Assembly (NCBI GenBank): GCA_025350445.1
Contig: JANXXV010000928.1
Location: 1 to 17,645 of the forward strand
Reading direction: 5' to 3'
Length of the DNA stretch: 17,645 bases
DNA from: Bryobacteraceae bacterium
Lineage (GTDB): Bacteria > Acidobacteriota > Terriglobia > Bryobacterales > Bryobacteraceae
Shown: piece after piece, positions 1-6,658 of the stretch
Position numbering within the stretch: position 1 is the first letter of the stretch
How the letters are laid out: every line of letters starts with the position of its first letter
Position numbers and translations under genes: made by a program
The notes under the pieces: model-generated
Told to the model about the DNA's origin: nothing
The model's input: the letters and a program-made list of their open reading frames with translations, nothing else
Database searches by the model: none

Positions 1-90
1 CCAGCGGAGTTGCGCCAGATAATCGCGGCAGACTTCTTCAGTAGCGAAGCGGCGCTCAAATTCGGCTAAGTCGCGAGGGTAATCCTCCAT
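1..90 (-). CDS. IS1595-like transposase, N-terminal fragment (runs off left edge)
   Basis: The 30 visible codons read from an ATG at 90 leftwards with no stop. They begin MEDYPRDLAEFERRFATEE and continue CRDYLAQLRW. This matches the typical start of IS1595/ISXO2-type transposases: an acidic 'P-x-x-L-x-E-F-x-x-RF-x-x-EE-x-C' helix followed by 'LRWP', just before a zinc ribbon. The zinc ribbon and the DDE/DDN catalytic core would lie outside the window, so it is unknown whether the gene is intact. On the same strand a TTGACT (122-127) lies 15-17 nt upstream of TATAGC/TAGCAT (99-106), a possible promoter giving a nearly leaderless transcript. No terminal inverted repeat could be assigned with confidence. 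The family call rests on recalled family pattern only. Confidence 0.65.
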   Translation of the reverse strand, partial: MEDYPRDLAEFERRFATEEVCRDYLAQLRW

Positions 91-557
91 GGCCCTTCAT
101 GCTATATGTTGGGGCTACATGAGTCAAGTGCATAGCTAGACGGTTTCAAATGGTCTTACCGGTCACAACCTCTTGAGTCTACTCGTTCTTGGCTTCGCGT
201 TGGGCGACCAACTCTTCGTTGATACTGCGGTTGCCGGCGCATCCGGACAGAACTTCGCGAATTTGGGGCTTGGGGTTAACTCTCAGCTTGACGATCTTTG
301 CCGGGAGCCACGTCGCCCATTGTCCAGCGGTTTGGCTGGCTGGGGCGCCGGCAACCCAACAGAGAAGTCCGCCCGCGGGAATCGGTGCATAATATAGGCT
401 GAACGAAAACGAGGATAGCAGCAGCGATGAGCGTGGTAACGCGATCCGCCGCAATCACGTTTAAGAAAATGGGAAAGTGCTTAAGGCGCAGGAGCGGGCG
501 ATAACCCCACACGCAGCCAACGGTTGCCCGAATTGGGTCATCTCGCGGCAATCGCAG
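91..557. other. Gene-poor stretch with decayed sequence
   Basis: No convincing intact gene was seen on either strand between the transposase start and the secreted protein gene at 558. The short open frames here overlap each other and look random in composition. The only recognisable content is a possible permease-tail relic at 368-460 (listed separately). Together with the transposase fragment and the relic at 1615-1802, this suggests a zone where insertions and deletions have been tolerated. Confidence 0.5.
368..460 (-). pseudogene. Possible relic of an FtsX/ADOP-type permease C-terminus
   Basis: On the minus strand one frame reads VIAADRVTTLIAAAILVFV (458-402) and continues PILC. The next frame then carries APIPAGG (388-368). 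Acidobacterial ADOP/MacB-type ABC permeases end with 'SxxDPxTFAxxAxLLxxVALLACYIPARRA', and the pattern here matches if one frameshift lies just after the Cys. The upstream part of such a gene is absent, because the intact gene at 558 occupies that space. The downstream 'VDPxxALRxE' end is blurred. It looks like a decayed fragment. The match is short and hydrophobic, so chance similarity is possible. Confidence 0.33.
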
Positions 558-1388
558 ATGAAGTTGATTCCCCGCGGAGTTTTGAGCGCCGCGATGGTTC
601 TGGGTTGGTTCGCGGCCTTGCCCATCGCATCCGCACAAGAGCCGCCGCCAACGCCCACAATGCCTCAGGAAGAGACACGGCGGGCGGTCAACTCGAGCTG
701 CCTGGAGCCCGTACCCATGCTCCGTTGGAGTGAATATCAGGGCCCGCTCAAGAAAGTAGCCGGTGTCCTGGCTGGCAAATTAGAACGCAGATCCGCAACT
801 CCGCCGCGCTATAGAACGGATGTGGCACTGTGTACGCTCGGTACGAAGGACAAGTTTCTTCTGTTCGTACACGATACATTTGAACCGTTTTCGTTCCTCT
901 CTGCTGCTTTTGACTCGGGGCTGGGGCAGGCGCAGAATCAGGACCCATCCTTTGGGCAAGGGAGTCTAGGCTATAGCAAACGCTTTGTCACGAATTTTGC
1001 CGGGCAAAGCACGGGTCTTTTCTTTAGTGAGTTCCTATACCCGGCTATTTTCAAGGAGGACCCGCGTTACTACCGCATGGTCCAAGGAAGTGCGCATACG
1101 CGTTTGTTGCATGCCATAGGGCACGCCGCAATCGCGCACCGCGACAGCGGCAAGCGAATGTTCAATTTTTCCGAGTGGCTCGGTACCACTAGCTCTGTGG
1201 TGTTGAATAACGCTTATCACCCCGGCAATGATCGAGGCCCCGGCGCCGTGGCACGACAAGTGAGCTATAGCGTGATGACCGATATCGGATTTGACGTATT
1301 GCGCGAGTTCTGGCCCGAAATCGCCCGCAAGCTCAAGCTGCCATTTCGCGAGCGCAGCGATCCCGCTCCGGCGCAGCTTCCCCGGTAA
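558..1388 (+). CDS. Secreted conserved hypothetical protein (acidobacterial type)
   Basis: This is a 276-aa protein with a clear Sec signal peptide: MKLIPR, a hydrophobic core, and a likely cleavage after ASA near residue 26. The open frame extends upstream to 477, but the ATG at 558 is preferred because it puts the signal peptide at the N-terminus. No strong ribosome binding site is visible. The mature part resembles a family of exported acidobacterial proteins of unknown function. It has an aromatic 'F-x-x-D-TFEPFSFLSAAFDSG' block, then a 'G-x-GYSKRF' segment, then 'EFLYPAIFKEDPRYYR', then 'NAYHP', and ends with 'DVLREFWPEIARKLKLPF'. No catalytic motif is recognised. The repeated Gly and aromatic residues and export signal suggest an envelope role, but that is inference. 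It stands alone on the + strand between decayed segments. Confidence 0.8.
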   Translation: MKLIPRGVLSAAMVLGWFAALPIASAQEPPPTPTMPQEETRRAVNSSCLEPVPMLRWSEYQGPLKKVAGVLAGKLERRSATPPRYRTDVALCTLGTKDKFLLFVHDTFEPFSFLSAAFDSGLGQAQNQDPSFGQGSLGYSKRFVTNFAGQSTGLFFSEFLYPAIFKEDPRYYRMVQGSAHTRLLHAIGHAAIAHRDSGKRMFNFSEWLGTTSSVVLNNAYHPGNDRGPGAVARQVSYSVMTDIGFDVLREFWPEIARKLKLPFRERSDPAPAQLPR

Positions 1389-1822
1389 AGGAACACGTAC
1401 CCTGTATGATTCCGAGAATGCTCCATTTCTGGTTTTGACGCTCGCATTAGCGGCCAAAGTCCCAACATCGAATTTGGGGATGCCGTGCAACTATGGTGGG
1501 GCGAAGGTGATTGATTTCAAGTATCTTAGGCGACGGACGGCTGCTACGACAGACTGAAAGGCCGTACTATGGCCGATTCCGCCCGACTTCATCCGGAAGC
1601 GCCTGCTGAGTTGCTTAACCGCGGTCTCGGGCTATGGCGATATTGAAGGCTTGACGATCGTTGATGCGAACGACCAAAGCCTGGGGCTGACCGATATCGG
1701 TGGCCTTTCCGCGGACGACTGTGCCGCGGATACAGGCCGGCGCGAAACGCTGCTGCCAGAATCGGTGTGAGCACGAACCGCATCAACGCCTTCTCCAGCA
1801 CTTTTTCCGGGAAATGCTAACT
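1389..1822. other. Intergenic stretch between convergent genes, containing a gene relic
   Basis: No intact gene is supported in these 434 bases. The + frame from the preceding region passes through a TGA at 1555-1557 and stays open for about 60 codons to around 1768, but it matches nothing recognised. The minus strand of 1615-1802 carries the RlpA-like relic listed separately. No strong hairpin terminator was seen between the two convergent genes. Confidence 0.5.
1615..1802 (-). pseudogene. Decayed RlpA-like (double-psi beta-barrel) fragment
   Basis: On the minus strand one frame (about 1740 to 1615) reads RGTVVRGKATDIGQPQ, then ALVVRINDRQAFN, and reaches a TAA at 1615-1617. RlpA-family septal lytic transglycosylases carry 'FGTxVRVTNLxNGxSVVVRINDRGPF', so the 'VVRINDR-x-x-F' core (1645-1674) with 'GTVVR...TDI' before it is a good match. 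A second frame just upstream gives SAGEGVDA (1802-1779), matching the 'TAxGExFDxxxLTAAH' segment that precedes it in the family. At least one frameshift lies between the two pieces. The N-terminus is missing, and the family's 'xxIDLS' motif is replaced by the stop. The fragment abuts the stop codon of the metallophosphoesterase gene. In intact form it would be an exported peptidoglycan-binding or lytic protein. Confidence 0.55.
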
Positions 1823-2653
1823 TCACCTCAACAGCAGCAAACTCACCTCGGGACGGCAGTTGAAACGCACACCGTGCAGATTCCCCACGCCTGTGGTGAC
1901 GTGAATCTGCCGGCCATTCCATTCCTTTAGACCTTCCACGTAACGGTGGTCGCGAACGGGCGCAAAGGGTGTGCCGAAGTAGGGTAGTGAGAGTTGCCCG
2001 CCGTGCGTGTGCCCGCTCAGCATCAAGTCCCAGCCGTAATCCGGCAACAGATCTTTTGTGTCCGGATTATGCGATAACAGAACAACTCGTTTAGAAGACC
2101 GCGGCGGAAATGCTTGCTGTGGCCGCATCTCGCCCGACCACAGATCACCCAGCCCTACCAGATCGAATGTGCGGCCTTTGGCCTTCATTTCGCAGTTCTC
2201 ATTGTGAAGTAGCTTGATACCGCTTGATTGGATCAGTGCCCCGATGTTGGCGGTGGAGCGGAACCCTCCGTAGTGGCCCGCCCATTTACCGCCATCGTGA
2301 TTCCCTAAGGTAGCGAATGCCGGCGCCGCTGCGGATACCCGGCTTAACTGCCGCACAAGCCAATCCGAGTCATATCCCTGTTTGCTGGTGACGAAGTCCC
2401 CCGTAACACATATCAAGTCGGGTTTCGCGGAGAGCCCTGCTTCGATAGCGCGCTCAATCAAGCGCTTTGGGACAGGCGGGGATGCGTGGAGATCGGACAG
2501 ATGCAGCAGACGCACCGGTTCGGCTTGGCGATCGGCGAAGAGGGTGCATTCCACTTGAGGAAACTTCAACCATTCCGGCTCCACAAAACGGGCATAGCCG
2601 GGGACGGCGGTTGACACTCCGCACGCGGAGACGAGAAAAGCCCGGCGATTCAT
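1823..2653 (-). CDS. Tat-exported metallophosphoesterase (YaeI-like phosphodiesterase)
   Basis: This is a 276-aa calcineurin-like phosphoesterase. All five metallophosphoesterase blocks are visible (numbering from the ATG at 2653): HLSDLH with D54 and H56, VTGDF with D86, GNHD with N118-H119, SHNPD with H195, and SGHTHGG with H215 and H217. These ligands bind a dinuclear metal centre, and the 'SGHTHGGQ' ending is typical of YaeI/YkuE-type enzymes that act on phosphodiester or pyrophosphate bonds outside the cytoplasm. The N-terminus MNRRAFLVSACGV is a compact twin-arginine signal. An in-frame GTG lies three codons upstream (2662), but the ATG places the RR motif correctly. GGGAG sits only 2 nt before the ATG, so the start is not certain. 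It is divergent from the YihY gene across about 50 nt. Confidence 0.88.
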   Translation of the reverse strand: MNRRAFLVSACGVSTAVPGYARFVEPEWLKFPQVECTLFADRQAEPVRLLHLSDLHASPPVPKRLIERAIEAGLSAKPDLICVTGDFVTSKQGYDSDWLVRQLSRVSAAAPAFATLGNHDGGKWAGHYGGFRSTANIGALIQSSGIKLLHNENCEMKAKGRTFDLVGLGDLWSGEMRPQQAFPPRSSKRVVLLSHNPDTKDLLPDYGWDLMLSGHTHGGQLSLPYFGTPFAPVRDHRYVEGLKEWNGRQIHVTTGVGNLHGVRFNCRPEVSLLLLR

Positions 2654-2704
2654 GGCTCCCACGATTGTCGCATTGCGAAGAGTTTAAGCTGGAATGATGC
2701 AGAC

Positions 2705-3544
2705 ATGGACTTACTGAAACGCATCGGGCGCAGGTGCGTTCCGACGGTCTTCTACTGGATGGAAACTGAGGTGCACGTCTACGCGTTCTCCATCGCGGTA
2801 AATGTATTGCTGTCCTTTTTCCCGTTTCTGATTGTGATGGTTTCTCTGTGCCATTACATCCTGCACTGGAGGGGCGCGGAGGCGGCCATCTATCTGGCGC
2901 TGCAGGACTATTTTCCTGAGCCGCTGGGAGGTTTTATTCAGCGGAACCTGCGCAGCACGGTGGAGCACCAGGGCCCGTTGAAATTCGTCTCGGTCTTTCT
3001 TCTCTTCTTCACCGCCAACGGGATATTCATACCGCTGGAAGTGGCGTTGAACCGGGCGTGGGGCGTCAGCAAGAACCGCACTTTCTTGAGGAATCAGGTA
3101 GTGAGCCTGGGTTTGATTTTCGCTTGCGGGGCGCTGGTCTTGATCTCCACCGTCTTGACGGCGGTGAACCGCGACGCGCTGTCGCAGATCACCGGCGCCA
3201 GCGGCAAGCTCAGCCTCTTCGCCAGTCTCGCATTCTTCAAAGCAGCGGCGTTGCCCATGTCGATCCTGATGTTGTTTCTGGTGTACTGGATTCTGCCGAA
3301 CCGCGACCTTCCGCCGAAACAAGTGATCGCGCCCGCCATCCTGGTGGGCATCGCGCTGGAACTTCTGAAGTATGTGAACGCACTGACGTGGCCTTGGCTG
3401 CGCGTTAAGCTGGAGCGGGAATATGGACCGTTCGCCTACTCGGTGACCATCATTCTTTGGAGCTTTCTGGCGGCGATGGTGATTCTTGCCGGAGCCCAGT
3501 GGTCGGCGCGCGGCGAAACGCTCCGGGAATCGCGGGAAACCTGA
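2705..3544 (+). CDS. YihY/BrkB-family integral membrane protein
   Basis: This is a 279-aa protein with about six hydrophobic segments, roughly residues 25-50, 93-115, 130-152, 168-195, 208-225 and 245-268. The family signature is clear: an N-terminal 'F-S-I-A-x-N-x-LLSFFPFLIVMVS' helix, 'FFTANGIFIPLEVALNRAWGV' in the middle, 'LVYWILPNR' before helix five, and 'YGPFAYSVTIILWSFLAAMVILAGA' near the end. The YihY/UPF0761 family was once annotated as ribonuclease BN or 'virulence factor BrkB'. Its transport substrate is not settled. The ATG at 2705 is the first start in the frame, and no strong ribosome binding site is present. The gene shares a short divergent promoter region with the phosphoesterase. 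The Gfo/Idh gene follows 50 nt downstream. Confidence 0.9.
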   Translation: MDLLKRIGRRCVPTVFYWMETEVHVYAFSIAVNVLLSFFPFLIVMVSLCHYILHWRGAEAAIYLALQDYFPEPLGGFIQRNLRSTVEHQGPLKFVSVFLLFFTANGIFIPLEVALNRAWGVSKNRTFLRNQVVSLGLIFACGALVLISTVLTAVNRDALSQITGASGKLSLFASLAFFKAAALPMSILMLFLVYWILPNRDLPPKQVIAPAILVGIALELLKYVNALTWPWLRVKLEREYGPFAYSVTIILWSFLAAMVILAGAQWSARGETLRESRET

Positions 3545-3580
3545 TAGACTTTCAATTGAAACGCCCTATTTACTATCCTG

Positions 3581-3586
3581 AGAGGA
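3581..3586 (+). promoter_or_regulatory. Ribosome binding site that decides the Gfo/Idh start
   Basis: AGAGGA lies 8 nt before the ATG at 3595. The reading frame is open much further upstream, to at least 3457 inside the YihY gene. This site plus the export-type N-terminus fixes the start at 3595. Confidence 0.65.
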
Positions 3587-3594
3587 AGTCCGAA

Positions 3595-5004
3595 ATGGCA
3601 GAAAAGCGAGACCTCACCCGGCGTGAAGTGGTGCAAATGGCAGGCGCGGTAACGGCCGCCGCGGCAGCCTCGACGCTGCAAGGCGCACCCGGAATTCAGA
3701 CCGTGAAAGCCGCCAACAACCAGGTGCAGTACGGCATGATCGGCACCGGCAGCCGAGGCACGTACCTGCTTCGCCATCTGAAGGGTTTGGACAATGGAAA
3801 CTGCGTCGCGCTGTGCGACGTGTGGGAACCGAGCCTGAATGAAGCGGCTACCACGATCGGTACCAATCCCAAGAAATACAAGGACTATCGGGAGCTGCTG
3901 TCGGATAAGAATGTCGATGCGGTGATCATCGCCGTGCCGCTCTACAAGCATTTTTCGGTTACAAAGGATGCGCTTCTGGCAGGCAAGCATGTGTTTTGCG
4001 AGAAGAGCCTGGTGTTCAAGCAGGACGAGATGGTGGAGTTGCGGGCCCTTTCGAATTCGCGTCCAAAGCAGGTTTTGCAGGTTGGCTTGCAACGCCGCTA
4101 CAGCAAGTTTTATCAAGCCGTGAAGCAGATGGTGGACAAGGGCGAACTGGGCACTGTAACTCACATTCGCGGCCAATGGCACCGCAACACCATTGCGAAA
4201 GATCCGTGGAACAAGCCTATTCCGCCGGGCCGCACCGACAAAGAGCAGAACTGGCGGAAGTACCGCGAATTTTCCGGCGGTCTTACGGCGGAGTTGGGCT
4301 CGCATCAAATGGATGTGGCCGATTGGATGTTTGGTTCCACGTTTGAGTATGTCATCGGCGTAGGCGGGCAGGATTTCCTGCACGACGGCCGCGATATATT
4401 CGACAACATCCAATTGATTTTCAAGTATCCGAAAGGACAGAAGTTTCTTTATAGCTCCATCACAACGAACGGTTCGCTCGACATGCTGCGGTCGGAGCGG
4501 CGCGAATTTGGCGAAGTGATTATGGGCACCGAAGGATCGGTCCATATCACCTTGGGCGGCGACGATTACCCGTCCACTGCGTTATGGTTTCCGGAACCGC
4601 CGAAGCCGCAGGTTAGCGGAGCGAAAAAGGAAAACGTGAAGGCGGGCGCCACCATCGCAACCGGCGCGGCCGCCAAGGGGCTGCCGATTTTCTTAGACAA
4701 GGACCAGAAGAGCGAGGCCGATTCCTTCGTGCAGCGAGAGGCAAAATTCGCGCGCCGCTGGCTGGCCAACAAAGGTATCATGATGCCGGAGGAAGATCGC
4801 AATCCGGTGGACGTGGAACTAGAGTCGTTCTTCAACGATACGCGTACCGGTGGACGTCCGAAAGCCGATCTGGAAGTGGGCCTGGCTGATTCGGCCGGCG
4901 TGATTCTGGCGAACCGCGCGATGTATGACGAGCGCCGCGTGTACTTCAACGAGATTGATAAACCAAGTGCACCGGAGCAGCCAGCCAAGGCGAAGAAAGC
5001 TTAG
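3595..5004 (+). CDS. Exported Gfo/Idh/MocA-family NAD(P)-dependent oxidoreductase
   Basis: This is a 469-aa protein. Residues 8-35 (TRREVVQMAGAVTAAAAAS) look like a twin-arginine signal, so the enzyme is probably folded with its cofactor and exported, as for many secreted Gfo/Idh proteins of Acidobacteria and Planctomycetes. The Rossmann domain starts with GMIGTGSRG at 47-55, with D75 after strand two. The conserved 'EK-P' motif appears as CEKS at 135-138, keeping the catalytic-region Lys but with Ser in place of Pro. The C-terminal domain has 'TAELGSHQMDVADWMFG', carrying the family's substrate-binding His. The closest functional group is sugar or inositol oxidoreductases, and the substrate cannot be read. 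The C-terminal tail (KPSAPEQPAKAKKA) is low complexity. Its stop codon overlaps that of the convergent gene at 5001. Confidence 0.9.
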   Translation: MAEKRDLTRREVVQMAGAVTAAAAASTLQGAPGIQTVKAANNQVQYGMIGTGSRGTYLLRHLKGLDNGNCVALCDVWEPSLNEAATTIGTNPKKYKDYRELLSDKNVDAVIIAVPLYKHFSVTKDALLAGKHVFCEKSLVFKQDEMVELRALSNSRPKQVLQVGLQRRYSKFYQAVKQMVDKGELGTVTHIRGQWHRNTIAKDPWNKPIPPGRTDKEQNWRKYREFSGGLTAELGSHQMDVADWMFGSTFEYVIGVGGQDFLHDGRDIFDNIQLIFKYPKGQKFLYSSITTNGSLDMLRSERREFGEVIMGTEGSVHITLGGDDYPSTALWFPEPPKPQVSGAKKENVKAGATIATGAAAKGLPIFLDKDQKSEADSFVQREAKFARRWLANKGIMMPEEDRNPVDVELESFFNDTRTGGRPKADLEVGLADSAGVILANRAMYDERRVYFNEIDKPSAPEQPAKAKKA

Positions 5005-5582
5005 TAGCTCGGCGCGCCTTTGTACACCAGGTCCTTCAAGGTGAACTCGGCTTCGCGGTATGGTCCGGCAATGGACGGCACATAAAATTCAAAGTTCAAC
5101 TTCTTGGCGGAATCCGGCACCTCCCGCGGAAACACGAACCGCAAATGCTCGTCGGTAGATGACGGCAGAAAGTGCATCGCCGCCGGAACCCGCTTGCGCC
5201 CGATCCGCAGTGCCGTCTCCTTCGCCATCCGCTTCGATTCACTCTCATCTGTAAATGTGAAGGACACCGGGACGTGTACCGCAAGCACGATATATTTTCC
5301 CGAATTATCCGCAGCCCAAGTGGTGTACTCTTCGGCGACTGGATCGGTCCTTCGTTTCCGCCTGATCCGCCGCTCCTCCTCAGCGTCCTGCATCGGTGTG
5401 GCCGAGGCGATGTAGACGAAGATCCGCGGCTCGCCGCCAACTCTGCTGGTAAGCAGCGCCGTCTGCGCCCAGGGTGAATTGCGGAACATCAGGTCGAGAT
5501 CGCCATTCGACCATTGCGGCGGCGGTTTAACTTCCCAGAACGGCGCAGCGAGCAGCAGGAAAAGTGCCAAGAGTGAATGCAT
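5001..5582 (-). CDS. Secreted hypothetical protein
   Basis: This is a 193-aa protein. The ATG at 5582 is chosen over an in-frame start 11 codons upstream because GGAAG lies 5 nt before it and the signal peptide MHSLLALFLLLAAPF then begins at residue 1. The mature part starts with 'PPPQWSNGDLDLMFRNSPWAQ', continues 'GGEPRIFVYIASATPM', then a very basic/acidic stretch (EEERRIRRKRRTDP), then an alternating beta-like region ending 'YREAEFTLKDLVYKGA'. A 'W-S-x-x-D-L-D-x-x-x-x-x-SPWA' opening followed by beta strands resembles exported acidobacterial proteins of unknown function. No enzymatic motif is recognised. The gene is divergent from the mutarotase-like gene with only 35 nt between the start codons. 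Confidence 0.75.
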   Translation of the reverse strand: MHSLLALFLLLAAPFWEVKPPPQWSNGDLDLMFRNSPWAQTALLTSRVGGEPRIFVYIASATPMQDAEEERRIRRKRRTDPVAEEYTTWAADNSGKYIVLAVHVPVSFTFTDESESKRMAKETALRIGRKRVPAAMHFLPSSTDEHLRFVFPREVPDSAKKLNFEFYVPSIAGPYREAEFTLKDLVYKGAPSY

Positions 5583-5617
5583 GTGTCTTCCCGTTTCGGT
5601 GTATGCTACCAACAAGT

Positions 5618-6655
5618 ATGAACGAGGTAAAGTATCGGGATCGCCGCGCGGTCCAAATTGAGAATTCGCGCATCCGTGTGACGGTGTTGGCCGAGGGCGG
5701 CCACATCGCCGAGATTCTACATAAGCAGACGAGCGTCAATCCGTTATGGACGCCGCCCTGGCCGTCGATTGAACCATCCGCGTTCGATGCAAAGAAGCAC
5801 ACGCAGTATGGTACGGATGCGGAAGCGCGTCTGCTGGCCGGTATCATGGGGCACAATTTGTGTCTCGATCTTTTCGGTGGACCATCGCCGGAAGAAGCGG
5901 CGGCGGGAATCACCGTTCACGGTGAGGCGTCCGTGGCGGCGTATTCCATTCGAGCGGAGGGCGCGGAACTGGTTGCCGGCGCCAACGCGAAGAATGCGCA
6001 ACTTCATTTTGAACGCCGCATCGCGCTGGACCCGGACGGCAAGACGGTTCGCATCTCGGAGACGGTGGAGAATCAGTCCGCGTTCGACCGGCCGATCGCC
6101 TGGACGCAGCACGTCACTCTGGGTCCGCCGTTCCTGAAGAAGGGATCGACGCAATTTCGCGCACCGGGAACGAAATCGAAAGTATTCGACGCTGAGTTCG
6201 GCGACGGAAAGTTGAAGCAAGGAGCGGAGTTCGATTGGCCGATGGCTCCGCGAATCGACGGCGGAAAACAAGATCTGCGCGTCTACACTACGGCACCGGC
6301 ATCAAGCGCTTACACAACACATCTGATGGATGCGCATCGCGAAGAGGCTTTCTTCGTCGCGTTCGCGCCCGATTCGAAGGTGCTGTTCGGCTATCGTTGG
6401 AAGCGCTCGGACTTTCCGTGGCTGGGCATGTGGGAAGAGAATATGTCGCGCACGCAAGCGCCCTGGGGCGGGAAGACGCTTACACAAGGGATGGAATTCG
6501 GGGCGTCTCCCATGCCGGAATCGCGCCGCAAGATGATTGAACGCGGAACTCTGTTTGGCATGCCGGGCTACCGCTGGCTTCCGGCAAAGAGCCGGGCCAC
6601 GGTGCAATACTCGGCCTTCATCACCACGGCGAATGCGATTCCGGACGAGATCTAA
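5618..6655 (+). CDS. Galactose-mutarotase-like (aldose 1-epimerase superfamily) protein
   Basis: This is a 345-aa cytoplasmic protein with no signal peptide. The fold is suggested by the N-terminal 'IENSRIRVTVLAEGGHIAEI' beta hairpins, where mutarotases present the sugar ring plane. GHNLCLDLFGG follows at 78-88, HGEAS at 101-105, 'ISETVENQSAFDRPIAWTQHVTLGPPFL' at about 147-172 with H165 as the probable second catalytic His, and a late 'MGMEFGASP' segment. In aldose 1-epimerases two His and one Glu catalyse ring opening, and here H101 and H165 are candidates. Divergence from GalM is large, so the substrate may be an unusual sugar or not a sugar at all. An in-frame ATG also exists at 5603. The one at 5618 is preferred because NEVKYRDRRAVQIENSRIRV starts the domain directly. 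It is the first gene of the three-gene operon. Confidence 0.72.
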   Translation: MNEVKYRDRRAVQIENSRIRVTVLAEGGHIAEILHKQTSVNPLWTPPWPSIEPSAFDAKKHTQYGTDAEARLLAGIMGHNLCLDLFGGPSPEEAAAGITVHGEASVAAYSIRAEGAELVAGANAKNAQLHFERRIALDPDGKTVRISETVENQSAFDRPIAWTQHVTLGPPFLKKGSTQFRAPGTKSKVFDAEFGDGKLKQGAEFDWPMAPRIDGGKQDLRVYTTAPASSAYTTHLMDAHREEAFFVAFAPDSKVLFGYRWKRSDFPWLGMWEENMSRTQAPWGGKTLTQGMEFGASPMPESRRKMIERGTLFGMPGYRWLPAKSRATVQYSAFITTANAIPDEI

Positions 6656-6658
6656 ACA

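Noticed and set aside
99..145. Terminal inverted repeat of the left-edge IS element (ggggctacatgagtcaagtg).
   Set aside because: The GGGG end points rightwards, away from the transposase gene, which is the wrong direction for the element's own end. No partner repeat is in the window.
2654..2662. GTG at 2662 as start of the metallophosphoesterase.
   Set aside because: It adds only three residues and has no ribosome binding site. The ATG at 2653 places the twin-arginine motif at the very N-terminus.
3436..4545. A 369-codon open frame on the minus strand across the Gfo/Idh gene.
   Set aside because: It is antisense to a clearly recognised oxidoreductase, has a His/Arg/Leu-rich composition without family motifs, and is a typical GC-rich shadow frame.
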